The notes beneath the pieces were generated by a model that was given only the letters and a program-made list of their open reading frames with translations, was not told the origin of the DNA and did no database searches. Below, in pieces: positions 42,792 to 52,703 of a DNA stretch of 64,000 nt (position 1 is the stretch's first letter; the number at the start of each line of letters is the position of its first letter). The stretch spans positions 3,658,001 through 3,722,000 of the forward strand of contig NZ_CP062803.1 of assembly GCF_008801925.2 (NCBI RefSeq), in the 5' to 3' direction. This stretch comes from Cupriavidus basilensis. Its GTDB lineage: Bacteria; Pseudomonadota; Gammaproteobacteria; Burkholderiales; Burkholderiaceae. The translations under genes were made by a program, and so were the position numbers.

Positions 42792-43451
42792 ATGTCGAAC
42801 GCTGCACCGACCTTGTTGGTGGTCGATGATCATCCTATGGCCTTGTCTGGCACTACCGCGTTTTTGGCGGAAGTGATGCCCGACGTTGCCGTCCATGCTG
42901 CTGGAAGCGCCAAAGAAGCGTTGAATACCTTGCAGCAAGGACTCAGGCCTGACATCGTGCTGCTGGATATCTGGCTGACCGATGGTACCGGCTTCGACGC
43001 CATGCAGGCGCTCAAGACACTGGTACCCTCCGCTCGCTTTATTTTTATGTCGGCCGAGGCCACGCCTGAAATCGTGGGCCGCGCGCGCGCACTCGCCGCC
43101 TGTGGCTTCGTCGGCAAGCACCTCGACGCCAACGCATTCACCGCCGCCGTGCGCAAGGTGCTGGCAGGCGACACCTCCTTCCCGTCGGACGAAGCGCTCA
43201 ATGGCCGTGCTCAATCCTTCGGGCCAGCGCACGGCATTCCGGTCACGCCGGCGGAACTGGGCCTGACGCCGCGCCAGGGTTCGGTCCTGGCGCTGGTGCT
43301 CGAGGGGCTGCCCAACAAGGTCATCGCGAGGCGGCTTGGCCTGACGGAAAACACCGTCAAGGAACACGTCTCGGCCATCCTGCAGCGGCTCGGCGTGCGC
43401 ACCCGCATGCAGGTCATGTCGCGTATGGAGCGATTCCGCCTGCGCCAGTAA
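42792..43451 (+). CDS. NarL/FixJ-type response regulator
   Basis: 219 aa regulator with a receiver domain (phosphoacceptor D59 in DIVLLDIWLTDGTG; switch Ser in FIFMSAEA; Lys in GFVGKH) and a LuxR-type DNA-binding domain (about 153-215, LTPRQGSVLALVLEGLPNKVIARRLGLTENTVKEHV). It is convergent with a hybrid sensor kinase only 94 bases away, across a shared terminator; this kinase is the obvious partner. Downstream genes controlled are unknown. Confidence 0.92.
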   Translation: MSNAAPTLLVVDDHPMALSGTTAFLAEVMPDVAVHAAGSAKEALNTLQQGLRPDIVLLDIWLTDGTGFDAMQALKTLVPSARFIFMSAEATPEIVGRARALAACGFVGKHLDANAFTAAVRKVLAGDTSFPSDEALNGRAQSFGPAHGIPVTPAELGLTPRQGSVLALVLEGLPNKVIARRLGLTENTVKEHVSAILQRLGVRTRMQVMSRMERFRLRQ

Positions 43452-43493
43452 CGCGCACCGGCGACGCCAGCTGCTCACTGGGCAGCGGCAAAT

Positions 43494-43530
43494 AAAAATG
43501 GGCCAGCGCGTCATGCGCCGGCCCATTTTT
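43494..43530. terminator. Bidirectional terminator between regulator and kinase
   Basis: AAAAATGGGCC (43494-43504) pairs with GGCCCATTTTT (43520-43530), with an inner GCGC stem. T-runs on both strands serve the convergent genes. Confidence 0.9.
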
Positions 43531-43544
43531 TATGCCTTCGCCGC

Positions 43545-45335
43545 TCAGGCGGGCCGCAGCCAGCGCCGCAGCAACAGTCTCAATGCAGCCGGGTCGACCG
43601 GCTTGGGCAGCACGAAGTAGCCTGCCTCCTCGGCCGCAGCCAGCGCGGCGGACTTCAGATCACCCGACAAGAGCGCGCTGCGCGCCTGCGGCTGCGTGTT
43701 CTGCCAGCGCTCCAGCAGGTCCAGTCCGTTTTCGCTGCCGGGCAGGCGCAGGTCGCAGAAGATGATGTCCGGCTTAAGTCCCTGGAGGAACAGGCGGTCG
43801 GCATCCGCACCATGCGCCGCGCAGGCAACCTGGATGCCCCACGCCTCCATGAGCGCGATCCATGCCTTGCGGATCTGGGTGTCGTCGTCGACCACCAGCA
43901 CGGTGCCGCGCAGGTGGTCGGGCTTGGCGTCCTCGGCCTGCGCGTTGGCCCGCACGGTACGGATGGTTGCCACGGTCTCGGCTGCCACCGGCGCCAGCGA
44001 GAACCAGAACACCGATCCCCGGCCCGGCACGGAGCGCACGCCGTAGGTGCCGCGCATCAGCCGCACGCATTCCTTGAAGATCGCCAGCCCGAGCCCCAGT
44101 CCCTGGGACGGGTCGCGCTGCGGGTTGTGCACCTGGTAATACGGCGAGAAGATGTCCGGCAGATGCTCGGGCGTAATCCCGGCTCCGGTGTCCCACACCT
44201 CCACGCGGATATGCTTGCGGCGCTCGCGCGCGGTCACCAGCACGCCGCCGCGCCGGGTATAGCGCAGGGCGTTCTGCACAAGATTGAACAGCGCGCGGCG
44301 CAGCAGCACCGGCTCGGCCATCGCGTACAGCTCTTCGGGCACGCGCGGGGTCAGGGTCAGGCCGCTTTCCCGCGCGTCGGCGGCGAACTGGCTCATGACC
44401 TCGCTGATCAGGTGGCTGAGCTCGCACGGCTCCAGCGTGGGCAGCACCTTGCGGCCCTCGAGCTTGGACAGGTCCAGCAACGAGCGGAACAGCAGGTCGA
44501 TGGTCTGGGTGCCGGCGGCTACCTGCTCCACCAGCGGATGAAGCGAGGATGACTTGTTGCGGGCGCGCAGCGCCTCCACCAGCATCACCAGCGCGTGCAC
44601 CGGCTGGCGCAGGTCATGGCTCGCGGCGGCAAGGAAGCGCGACTTTTCCTCGCTGGCATGCAGCGCCCTCTCCTTCTCCTCCTGGAATTGCTTGGCCAGC
44701 CTGCGGCTGTCGCTTTCCAGCTGGATGGCCCGCACCAACGTGCGCTGCAGGTTCAGGGCATGGCGCGTAAGCATGATGGCGTAGACCACCAGCAGCAACT
44801 GCACATAGGTGCCATGGCCCGGGAAGGCGTACTCGGCCAGCAGGATATTGGGCACCAGGATCGGGATACCGGCGTAGACCAGGTTGGAGGGCACCGGCGA
44901 TTGCGCGGTAACGCCGCCAGCCAGCACGCCAAGCGCCAGCAGGTACAGCACGCTGGAAAAGACGGTGGAGCCGGTATAGAGATGCAGCAGCGCGGAACTG
45001 CCCCAGGTCAGGCCAGTCAGGAAGGCCATCGCGCGCATATTGGCCCACCATTTGCGCGTGTGCGCCGAGCGGCTCATGGTGGCGCTATCGCGCAGGTAGC
45101 CGAAGTAGAACCAGCTGGTGGCCGCGGTCAGCACCAGCATGACGCCGCACCAGCCCACCAGGGCGCCATGGTCGGCGGCCGACCAGAAGGCGATCGCGGT
45201 CAAAGCCGGAAGCACCACCGAGGCGACGATGGCGGTGGGGGAGACGCGATGGATGGTCGCCAGCAGCTTGGCCCGCGTTTCGGTATCGAGCGGAGGCCCT
45301 GGCGGCGGCAGGATTCGGTTTAGCAGCGCGTTCAA
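43545..45335 (-). CDS. Hybrid sensor histidine kinase with C-terminal receiver
   Basis: 596 aa membrane kinase. About six N-terminal hydrophobic helices (35-195) form a 7TM-like sensor without an obvious ligand domain. Then come a short coiled coil (200-230) and the dimerisation/phosphoacceptor site H240 in AAASHDLRQPVHAL. The ATPase domain follows (NLVQNALRY, DTGAGI, GLGLGLAIFKE) and finally a receiver with D528 in FCDLRLPG. The receiver may divert phosphate from the separate NarL-type regulator encoded opposite. The longest frame begins at a TTG (45335) with no clear ribosome site, so the true start could be a few codons downstream. Confidence 0.88.
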   Translation of the reverse strand: MNALLNRILPPPGPPLDTETRAKLLATIHRVSPTAIVASVVLPALTAIAFWSAADHGALVGWCGVMLVLTAATSWFYFGYLRDSATMSRSAHTRKWWANMRAMAFLTGLTWGSSALLHLYTGSTVFSSVLYLLALGVLAGGVTAQSPVPSNLVYAGIPILVPNILLAEYAFPGHGTYVQLLLVVYAIMLTRHALNLQRTLVRAIQLESDSRRLAKQFQEEKERALHASEEKSRFLAAASHDLRQPVHALVMLVEALRARNKSSSLHPLVEQVAAGTQTIDLLFRSLLDLSKLEGRKVLPTLEPCELSHLISEVMSQFAADARESGLTLTPRVPEELYAMAEPVLLRRALFNLVQNALRYTRRGGVLVTARERRKHIRVEVWDTGAGITPEHLPDIFSPYYQVHNPQRDPSQGLGLGLAIFKECVRLMRGTYGVRSVPGRGSVFWFSLAPVAAETVATIRTVRANAQAEDAKPDHLRGTVLVVDDDTQIRKAWIALMEAWGIQVACAAHGADADRLFLQGLKPDIIFCDLRLPGSENGLDLLERWQNTQPQARSALLSGDLKSAALAAAEEAGYFVLPKPVDPAALRLLLRRWLRPA

Positions 45336-45484
45336 AGGAGGGCTGGGGGGCAGCGAGTGCGATCCGCCGTATCATGCCGCCTTTTGGGGCGCAACGCCAC
45401 GGCGATGGGTCGATCCGTGCACAAAAACGCCAGTCCGGGCATGCCGGCCACCGCCGCCAGGCCAAACTTGTCCACCATTCGCCT

Positions 45485-45490
45485 TATAAT
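45485..45490 (+). promoter_or_regulatory. Consensus -10 box ahead of ribF
   Basis: TATAAT followed by GCTCGCTTTACCC, 34 bases before the GTG start. A matching -35 at 17 bases is weak (CCAAAC), so this is a tentative promoter; the distance implies a short leader of about 25-30 bases. Confidence 0.45.
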
Positions 45491-45523
45491 GCTCGCTTTA
45501 CCCAAACGCTTGTTGCCGTCCTC

Positions 45524-46531
45524 GTGAAAGTCTTCCGTGGCCTGCCCAACGCCGAAAGCCGGGCGCCTTGCGCCCTCACCATCGGCAATTTTGACGGTGT
45601 GCACCGCGGCCACCAGTCGCTGCTCGCCCGCGCGCGCGCCGCGGCGGATGCACGCGGGCTACCGCTATGCGTGATGACATTCGAGCCGCATCCGCGCGAG
45701 TTCTTCACGCCGGAAAAGGCACCAACGCGCATCGCGCTGCTGCGCGACAAGCTGGAAAGCCTGCGCCGCAACGGTGTCGACCGTGTCGTCGTCGAGCACT
45801 TCAACGCACACTTCGCCGCGCAGTCCCCGCAAGCATTCGTCGAGAACGTGCTCTGGCACGGCCTGCACACGCGCTGGCTGCTGGTCGGCGACGACTTCCG
45901 CTTTGGTGCCAGGCGCGCCGGCGATTTTACCTATCTGCAACAGGCCGGCGCGCAGTTCGGCTTCGACGTGGAGCAGATGGGCTCGGTCTCCGAAGGCGGC
46001 GTACGCATCTCCAGCTCCGCCGTGCGGCAGGCGCTGGGCGATGGTGATCTCGAACACGCGCGCCGCCTGCTTGGCCATGGCTATGCCATCAGCGGGCACG
46101 TGGTCCACGGCCGCAAGCTCGGCCGCGACCTGGGCTTTCCTACCATCAACCTGCGTATTTCCCACAAGCGGCCGGCAGTCAGCGGCATCTTTGTCGTACA
46201 GGTGCATGGACTGGCAGAGCACGCCATACCGGGCGTGGCCAGCATCGGCGTGCGCCCGACCATCGAAGATGCCGGCCGGGTGCTGCTGGAAGTGCACCTG
46301 TTCGACTTCAGGCAGAACGTCTACGGCAAGCTGGTGCGGGTCGAATTCATGAAGAAGCTGCGCGATGAAGCCCGTTTCGATGGCCTGGAGGCGCTGACCG
46401 CCGCCATTGCCAAGGACAGCGCGGACGCGCGTGCCTTCTTCGGCCTGACCGTGCCGGGCTCGCCCGAAGGCACGCCCCCGGCCGCGGGCAGCCGCGACTT
46501 CGCCACCTCCGCCACCGACCGAATTAGCTAG
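45524..46531 (+). CDS. ribF: Bifunctional riboflavin kinase/FAD synthetase
   Basis: Makes FMN and then FAD from riboflavin. 335 aa starting at GTG 45524 ([11 protein letters not shown]). The N-terminal adenylyltransferase domain has [26 protein letters not shown] and [11 protein letters not shown]; the C-terminal kinase has [14 protein letters not shown] and [11 protein letters not shown]. Upstream in-frame codons are rejected because they precede the promoter-like TATAAT at 45485. ribF upstream of ileS-lspA is the usual order in proteobacteria. Confidence 0.95.
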   Translation: MKVFRGLPNAESRAPCALTIGNFDGVHRGHQSLLARARAAADARGLPLCVMTFEPHPREFFTPEKAPTRIALLRDKLESLRRNGVDRVVVEHFNAHFAAQSPQAFVENVLWHGLHTRWLLVGDDFRFGARRAGDFTYLQQAGAQFGFDVEQMGSVSEGGVRISSSAVRQALGDGDLEHARRLLGHGYAISGHVVHGRKLGRDLGFPTINLRISHKRPAVSGIFVVQVHGLAEHAIPGVASIGVRPTIEDAGRVLLEVHLFDFRQNVYGKLVRVEFMKKLRDEARFDGLEALTAAIAKDSADARAFFGLTVPGSPEGTPPAAGSRDFATSATDRIS

Positions 46532-46679
46532 CGCCCCGTTCCCGCGTGGCGGGACCCGGGTCGCTACCCCAACCCGACGCCAGCCCGCGGCACCCTCCGC
46601 AGCCGGTCCACGCCGTACCGCGCGCCCGCACCCAGCCGAGCTAGTGCCGCGCGCCAACCGAATTGCCCCGAGAATCGAC

Positions 46680-49571
46680 ATGTCCAACGACAAACGCGCC
46701 AAGCCCGAAAAAAGCAAGTACCCGGTCAACCTGCTCGAGACCCCCTTCCCGATGCGCGGCGACCTGCCCAAGCGCGAGCCGCTGTGGGTCAAGCAATGGC
46801 AGGACAAGCAGCTCTACAAGAAGATCCGGGCCGCTCGCAAGGGCGCCAAGAAGTTCATCCTGCACGACGGCCCCCCGTACGCCAACGGCGACATCCACAT
46901 CGGCCATGCGGTCAACAAGGTCCTCAAGGACATGATCGTCAAGGCGCGCGGCCTCACGGGGCTGGACGCCGTCTATGTGCCGGGCTGGGACTGCCACGGC
47001 ATGCCGATCGAGATCCAGATCGAAAAGCAGTTCGGCAAGGGCCTGCCGGTGCAGGAAGTGCAATCGCGCGCCCGTACCTACGCCACCGAGCAGATCGCCC
47101 GCCAGAAGCTGGACTTCGAGCGCCTGGGCGTGCTGGGTGACTGGGAACATCCCTACCTGACCATGAACTACAGCAACGAAGCCGATGAGTTGCGCGCGCT
47201 GAGCAAGATCATGGAAAAGGGCTACGTGTTCCGCGGCCTGAAGCCAGTGAACTGGTGCTTCGACTGCGGCTCGGCGCTGGCCGAGGCCGAGGTCGAGTAC
47301 AAGGACAAGACCGATCTGTCCATCGACGTGGGCTTCCCCTTCGCCGAAACTGACAAGCTGGCCCATGCCTTCAAGCTGCCGGCCGAGCAGCTCGCCGCCA
47401 AGCCGGGCTGGGTCGTGATCTGGACCACCACGCCCTGGACCATCCCGTCCAACCAGGCGCTGAACATGCACCCGGAAGTCGAATACGCGCTGGTCGATAC
47501 CACGCGCGGCTTCCTGATCCTGGCCACCGAGCGTGTCGAAGAGCAGCTCAAGGTCTACGAGCTGGAAGGCAAGGTGCTGGCCACCGCCACCGGCGCGGCG
47601 CTGTCGGAGATCCGCTTCCACCACCCGCTGTCCAAGATGGACGCGGGCTACGACCGCCTGTCGCCGATCTACCTGGGCGACTACGTCACCACCGATACCG
47701 GCACCGGTATCGTGCACTCGGCGCCGGCCTACGGCGTCGAGGATTTCCAGTCGTGCAAGGCGCACGGCATGAACGACAAGGACATCATCAGCCCGGTCAT
47801 GGGCGACGGCGTCTATGCCAGCACGCTGCCGCTGTTCGGCGGCCAGAAGATCTGGGACGCCAACCCCAAGATCGTCGAAGTGCTGAAGGCCTCGGGCAAC
47901 CTGTTCAATTCGCACAAGTACACCCACAGCTACATGCACTGCTGGCGTCACAAGACGCCGATCATCTACCGCGCCACCTCGCAGTGGTTCGCGGGCATGG
48001 ACGTGGATCCGGTCAATGAAGACGGCACCAACGGCCCGACCCTGCGCGAAACCGCGCTCGCCGGCATCGAGGCCACCGAGTTCTACCCGGCGTGGGGCAA
48101 GCAGCGCCTGCACAACATGATCGCCAACCGGCCCGACTGGACCCTGTCGCGCCAGCGCCAGTGGGGCGTGCCGATGGCCTTCTTCCTGCACAAGGAAACC
48201 GGCGCACTGCACCCGCGCACGCCCGAACTGCTGGAGGCAATCGCCAAGCGCGTGGAAGTGCACGGCATCGAAGCCTGGCAGACGCTCGACCCCAAAGAAC
48301 TGCTGGGAGAAGAAGCCGCCATGTACGAGAAGAACCGTGACACGCTCGACGTGTGGTTCGACTCAGGCACCACGCACTGGACCGTGATCCGCGGCTCCCA
48401 CCGCGAAGACCTGTACGACGCATCGGCCGACCTGCCCGACGGCCGCCTGGCTGACCTGTACCTGGAAGGCTCGGACCAGCATCGCGGCTGGTTCCATTCG
48501 TCGCTGCTGACCGCCTCGATGCTCTATGGCAAGCCGCCGTACAAGGCGCTGCTGACCCACGGCTTCACGGTGGACGGCGAAGGCCGCAAGATGTCGAAGT
48601 CAGTCGGCAACACGGTGTCGCCGCAGGACGTGTCGAACAAGATGGGCGCCGAGATCATCCGCCTGTGGGTGGCCTCGACCGATTACTCCGGCGAACTGTC
48701 GATCTCCGACGAAATCCTGAAGCGCGTGGTGGAAGGCTATCGCCGCATCCGCAACACACTGCGCTTCCTGCTGGCCAACCTGGCCGACTACGACCACGCG
48801 CAGCACGCGCTGCCGGCGTCGGAATGGCTGGAAATCGACCGCTACGCGGTGGCCCTGACCGGGCGCCTGCAACAGGAAATCCTGTCGCACTACGACGGCT
48901 ACGAGTTCCACCCGGTGGTCGCCAAGCTGCAGACCTTCTGCTCGGAAGACCTGGGCGGCTTCTACCTGGACGTGCTGAAGGACCGCCTCTACACCACCGC
49001 GGCCAACTCGAAGGAACGCCGCGCCGCGCAGAACGCCGTGTACCACATCACCCAGGCGATGCTGCACTGGATGGCACCGTTCCTGTCGTTCACGGCGGAG
49101 GAGGCCTGGCAGATCTTCGGCCATGGCACCGAGCACACCGACACCATCTTCACCAGCACCTACTATGACGTGCCGGCGATCGACCAGGCCGACGACCTGC
49201 TGCAGAAGTGGCATGTGATTCGTGAAGCCCGTGCCGAAGTCACCAAGCAGCTCGAAGCGGTGCGCGTGGACGGCGAGATCGGTTCCTCGCTGCAAGCCGA
49301 AGTCACCATCCAGGCCGGTGGCCCGGTGCTGGCTGCGCTGCAGAGCCTGTCCGACGACCTGCGCTTCGTGCTGCTGACGTCCGCCGCCAAGGTAGCCCCG
49401 GCGCCGGAAGGCGGCGACCTGCTGGTCACCGTGACGCCGTCGGTGCACGCCAAGTGCGAGCGCTGCTGGCACTACCGTGCCGACGTTGGCCGCGACCCGG
49501 CCCACCCCACCCTTTGCGGGCGCTGTGACAGCAACCTGTTCGGCGCCGGTGAACACAGGAGCCACGCCTGA
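46680..49571 (+). CDS. ileS: Isoleucyl-tRNA synthetase
   Basis: 963 aa class I synthetase. HIGH at residues 73-76 (GDIHIGHAV) and KMSKS from K637. The editing domain is between them (around [11 protein letters not shown]), and a C-terminal zinc site is formed by CERCWHY and LCGRCDSN. The ATG 46680 is used because [27 protein letters not shown] matches the family N-terminus. Its stop overlaps the lspA start by one base (TGATG), linking the two. Confidence 0.97.
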   Translation: MSNDKRAKPEKSKYPVNLLETPFPMRGDLPKREPLWVKQWQDKQLYKKIRAARKGAKKFILHDGPPYANGDIHIGHAVNKVLKDMIVKARGLTGLDAVYVPGWDCHGMPIEIQIEKQFGKGLPVQEVQSRARTYATEQIARQKLDFERLGVLGDWEHPYLTMNYSNEADELRALSKIMEKGYVFRGLKPVNWCFDCGSALAEAEVEYKDKTDLSIDVGFPFAETDKLAHAFKLPAEQLAAKPGWVVIWTTTPWTIPSNQALNMHPEVEYALVDTTRGFLILATERVEEQLKVYELEGKVLATATGAALSEIRFHHPLSKMDAGYDRLSPIYLGDYVTTDTGTGIVHSAPAYGVEDFQSCKAHGMNDKDIISPVMGDGVYASTLPLFGGQKIWDANPKIVEVLKASGNLFNSHKYTHSYMHCWRHKTPIIYRATSQWFAGMDVDPVNEDGTNGPTLRETALAGIEATEFYPAWGKQRLHNMIANRPDWTLSRQRQWGVPMAFFLHKETGALHPRTPELLEAIAKRVEVHGIEAWQTLDPKELLGEEAAMYEKNRDTLDVWFDSGTTHWTVIRGSHREDLYDASADLPDGRLADLYLEGSDQHRGWFHSSLLTASMLYGKPPYKALLTHGFTVDGEGRKMSKSVGNTVSPQDVSNKMGAEIIRLWVASTDYSGELSISDEILKRVVEGYRRIRNTLRFLLANLADYDHAQHALPASEWLEIDRYAVALTGRLQQEILSHYDGYEFHPVVAKLQTFCSEDLGGFYLDVLKDRLYTTAANSKERRAAQNAVYHITQAMLHWMAPFLSFTAEEAWQIFGHGTEHTDTIFTSTYYDVPAIDQADDLLQKWHVIREARAEVTKQLEAVRVDGEIGSSLQAEVTIQAGGPVLAALQSLSDDLRFVLLTSAAKVAPAPEGGDLLVTVTPSVHAKCERCWHYRADVGRDPAHPTLCGRCDSNLFGAGEHRSHA

Positions 49572-50110
49572 TGGCCGCCACCACCACGCGCACCGCGCGC
49601 GGCACCAAACGCGCCAGCAGCAAGGGCACCAAGGGCAGCAACACCACCCCGTTACTGTGGATGGCGTTCGCCCTGCTGGTGATCGTGCTGGACCAGTTCT
49701 TCAAGATCGTCATCGTGCGGACCTTCGCCTATGGCGAATCCCGTCCGGTAACGCGCTTCTTCAACCTGGTGCTGGTCTATAACAAGGGCGCCGCCTTCAG
49801 CTTCCTGGCGGATGCCGGCGGCTGGCAGCGCTGGTTCTTCACCGGCCTTGGCGTGGTGGTGGGGCTGTTCATCATCTGGATGCTGTACCGCCATACCGGG
49901 CAGCGCCTGTTCTGCTTCGCGATCTCGCTGATCCTTGGCGGCGCCATCGGCAATGTGGTGGACCGCGTGGTGTACGGCCATGTGATCGACTTCCTCGACT
50001 TCTATGTGCGCAACTACCACTGGCCGGCCTTCAACGTGGCGGACTGCGCCATCACGGTCGGCGCTGTGCTGCTGATCGTGGACGAACTGCGCCGCGTTCG
50101 CCGGCACTGA
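49571..50110 (+). CDS. lspA: Lipoprotein signal peptidase (signal peptidase II)
   Basis: Inner-membrane aspartyl protease cleaving prolipoproteins. 179 aa with four membrane helices. Catalytic Asp residues are D131 in [15 protein letters not shown] and D158 in [11 protein letters not shown], both conserved. A 25-residue Thr/Lys/Gly-rich cytoplasmic N-terminus precedes the first helix, longer than in E. coli. An intrinsic terminator follows at 50133-50156. Confidence 0.95.
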   Translation: MAATTTRTARGTKRASSKGTKGSNTTPLLWMAFALLVIVLDQFFKIVIVRTFAYGESRPVTRFFNLVLVYNKGAAFSFLADAGGWQRWFFTGLGVVVGLFIIWMLYRHTGQRLFCFAISLILGGAIGNVVDRVVYGHVIDFLDFYVRNYHWPAFNVADCAITVGAVLLIVDELRRVRRH

Positions 50111-50132
50111 GGCAACAACGGCACGCCAACCG

Positions 50133-50156
50133 CGCCCGCATCATGCGGGCGTTTTT
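50133..50156 (+). terminator. Intrinsic terminator after lspA
   Basis: CGCCCGCA / TGCGGGCG stem with a three-base loop, followed by five T. Confidence 0.85.
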
Positions 50157-50287
50157 CATGGTGCGGCCTGACTGGCAGGATGGCCGCGCGCAAGGCGCGT
50201 TGTCAGCGCCGCCAACGCGCGCGCGGGCAAGCCGGTATTATTGACGTTTATCCGGCACGGCGGGCGGCAAGCGCTGCCGCCTGCCGC

Positions 50288-50319
50288 GACAACCGGACAA
50301 CCGGACAACCGGACAACCA
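50288..50319. repeat. Four 8 bp tandem repeats ahead of coaBC
   Basis: GACAACCG repeated three times, then GACAACCA, ending 21 bases before the coaBC start codon, where a promoter or ribosome-binding region would lie. Confidence 0.85.
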
Positions 50320-50340
50320 CTTCAAGCGAAGAGCATATCC

Positions 50341-51537
50341 ATGGATCTGCGAGGCAAGCATCTCGTCCTTGGCCTGACCGGCGGCATCGCCTGCTATAAA
50401 TCGGCCGAACTGGTTCGCCTGCTGACCAAGGCCGGCGCCACCGTGCAGGTGGTCATGACCGAAGGCGCGACCCAATTCATCACGCCGGTGACCATGCAGG
50501 CACTCTCCGGGCGCACGGTCTTCACCTCCCAATGGGACGCACGCGTGGGCAACAACATGGCCCATATCGATCTCTCGCGCGAAGCCGACGCCATCCTCGT
50601 CGCGCCCGCCTCCACCGACTTCCTCGCCAAGCTGACGCACGGCCTGTGCGACGACCTGCTGACCACCCTGTGCATCGCCCGCAACTGTCCGTTGCTGGTA
50701 GCACCGGCCATGAACCTGCAGATGTGGCAGGCGCCCGCCACCCAGCGCAACGCCGCGCAGTTGCGCAAGGACGGCGTAACCCTGCTGGGCCCCGGCAGCG
50801 GCGATCAGGCGTGCGGCGAAGTCGGCGACGGCCGCATGCTGGAGCCATCGGAACTGCTTGCCGACATCATCGCGTTCTTCCAGCCCAAGCCGCTGGCCGG
50901 GCGGCGCGTGGTCATCACGGCCGGCCCCACCTTTGAAGCCATCGACCCGGTGCGCGGCATTACCAACCGTTCCTCAGGCAAGATGGGATTTGCCATCGCG
51001 CGCGCGGCCCGCGAGGCCGGCGCCGACGTAGTGCTGGTGGCTGGCCCGACGGGCCAGCCCACGCCGCGCGGCGTGGCCCGCACCGACGTGGAAAGCGCGC
51101 GGCAGATGCACGATGCGGTGATGGCGGGCTTGCCAGGCGCCGATGTGTTTATTGCGGTCGCGGCGGTGGCGGACTGGCGTCCCGCCGAAGTCGCCAGCCA
51201 GAAGCTGAAGAAGGCCAACGATAGCGACACGCCGACGCTGCACTTCGTGCAGAACCCGGACATCCTCGCCGCCGTGGCGGCAATGCCGAACGCGCCCTAT
51301 TGCGTGGGCTTTGCCGCCGAGAGCGAAAAGCTCGAGCAGTATGGCGAGCAAAAGCGCCAGCGCAAGAACGTGCCGCTGCTGGTGGGCAATATCGGCCACC
51401 ACACGTTCGGCATGGACGACAACGAGATCGTGCTGTTCGATGCCCAAGGCATGACCCGCCTGCCGCGCGCCGACAAGCTGACGCTGGCGCGCAACCTGGT
51501 CGCGGCCATCGCCCAGCGCCTGCCCGCGCGCCGTTGA
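50341..51537 (+). CDS. coaBC: Phosphopantothenoylcysteine decarboxylase / phosphopantothenate-cysteine ligase
   Basis: Bifunctional coenzyme A enzyme of 398 aa. The N-terminal CoaC flavoprotein domain has VLGLTGGIACYKSAEL, the active-site His in NNMAHIDL and the PAMN motif in VAPAMNLQMW. The C-terminal CoaB domain has VVITAGPTFEAIDPVRGITNRSSGKMG. The ATG 50341 follows GAAGAG. Next to dut through a monooxygenase gene; in many proteobacteria coaBC and dut are direct neighbours. Confidence 0.96.
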   Translation: MDLRGKHLVLGLTGGIACYKSAELVRLLTKAGATVQVVMTEGATQFITPVTMQALSGRTVFTSQWDARVGNNMAHIDLSREADAILVAPASTDFLAKLTHGLCDDLLTTLCIARNCPLLVAPAMNLQMWQAPATQRNAAQLRKDGVTLLGPGSGDQACGEVGDGRMLEPSELLADIIAFFQPKPLAGRRVVITAGPTFEAIDPVRGITNRSSGKMGFAIARAAREAGADVVLVAGPTGQPTPRGVARTDVESARQMHDAVMAGLPGADVFIAVAAVADWRPAEVASQKLKKANDSDTPTLHFVQNPDILAAVAAMPNAPYCVGFAAESEKLEQYGEQKRQRKNVPLLVGNIGHHTFGMDDNEIVLFDAQGMTRLPRADKLTLARNLVAAIAQRLPARR

Positions 51538-51584
51538 GTCCGCGCGCCCAGCCCTCCGAACATTACCCGGCCCCGACCCTCGAC

Positions 51585-52607
51585 ATGTCTGCAAGCAACC
51601 CCAAACTGCGCCTCTCCGTACTCGACCAGAGCCCGGTCATCGCCGGCCATAATGCGCGCGATGCGCTGGCCGCCACCGTGGAACTGGCGCAGGCCGCCGA
51701 TGCGCTGGGCTACACCCGTTACTGGTGCGCCGAGCACCACGGGCTGCGCGGCGTGTGCAATCCGGCGCCGGAAGTCATGCTGGCGCGCCTGGGCAGCGTA
51801 ACCAAGCGCATCCGGCTGGGCTCGGGCGGCGTCATGCTGCCTTACTACAGCCCCTTCAAGGTGGCGGAACAGTTCCGCATGCTGGAGGGCCTGTTCCCGG
51901 GCCGCATCGATCTTGGCGTGGGGCGCGCGCCGGGCGGCGACATGCGGACCGCGCAGGCGGTGGCCATGGGCCAGTACAACCGGGGCGACCAGTTCGAGGA
52001 GCAGGTGCGGGACCTGTCCTGGCTGTTCCGTGGCGAGATGCCGCCCGGCCATATCGCCGAGGGCGTTGTGCTGCAGCCCGAGATCGATACGCGGCCGCAG
52101 CTGTGGGTGCTGGGATCCAGCGACTTCGGCGGCGCCCTGGCGGCGCGCCTGGGGCTGCGCTTTGCCTTTGCCCACTTTATCAATCCGCATGTGGGGCACG
52201 CCGTCGCACAGCAGTACCGCCGCGATTTCGAAGCAGGCTATGACGAGCAGCCTTATAGCGCGGCGGCGATCTTCGTGATCTGCGCGGACACCGAGGCCGA
52301 GGCGGCGGCGCTGGAGCGTGCCGTGGACCTGCGCCGGCTGCAGATGGCCTATGGCGTCAACGCGCCGATCCCCTCGCTCGCGCAGGCCGCGCAGCACGAG
52401 CTCAGCGAGCGCGACCGGCTGATCGTCGAGCGCGAGCGCCCGCGCACCATTTGCGGCACGCCTGAACAGGTGGCGCAGCGCATGCTGGCCCTGCGCGAGC
52501 GCTTCCTTGCCGACGAACTGGTGGTGCTGAGCGTGGCCGCCAGCTACGCGGCGCGGCTGCGCACCTACGAGCTGCTGGCGCAGGCGTTCGACCTGTCGGG
52601 CGACTAA
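51585..52607 (+). CDS. LLM class (luciferase-like) flavin-dependent monooxygenase
   Basis: 340 aa TIM-barrel flavoprotein. Features: LSVLDQSPVIAG at the N-terminus, YWCAEHHG, VMLPYYSPFKVAEQFRMLEGLFPGRIDLGVGRAPGG and the C-terminal ICGTPEQVAQRM. These mark the MsnO8/YhbW-like subgroup, which uses FMN with a hydride donor but whose natural substrates are mostly unknown. ATG 51585 is used; the longer frame overlaps coaBC. It sits between coaBC and dut, breaking a common gene pair, and its stop codon lies within a run of 10 bp repeats. Confidence 0.85.
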   Translation: MSASNPKLRLSVLDQSPVIAGHNARDALAATVELAQAADALGYTRYWCAEHHGLRGVCNPAPEVMLARLGSVTKRIRLGSGGVMLPYYSPFKVAEQFRMLEGLFPGRIDLGVGRAPGGDMRTAQAVAMGQYNRGDQFEEQVRDLSWLFRGEMPPGHIAEGVVLQPEIDTRPQLWVLGSSDFGGALAARLGLRFAFAHFINPHVGHAVAQQYRRDFEAGYDEQPYSAAAIFVICADTEAEAAALERAVDLRRLQMAYGVNAPIPSLAQAAQHELSERDRLIVERERPRTICGTPEQVAQRMLALRERFLADELVVLSVAASYAARLRTYELLAQAFDLSGD

Positions 52608-52630
52608 GGGCTCCTAAGGGCCACTAAGGG
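52601..52630. repeat. Three 10 bp direct repeats at the monooxygenase stop codon
   Basis: CGACTAAGGG, CTCCTAAGGG, CCACTAAGGG in direct tandem, sharing CTAAGGG; the first contains the stop codon TAA. Confidence 0.8.
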
Positions 52631-52703
52631 CGGCCGGGGGGCGACCAAGCTCGGCTATCATCTCGGGTTGCCAACGTTTTAGTTTTCCCCGGACCGACCA
52701 GCC

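Noticed and set aside
46641..48263. 540-codon minus-strand frame across ileS
   Set aside because: Same shadow effect; the plus strand carries intact HIGH and KMSKS motifs.
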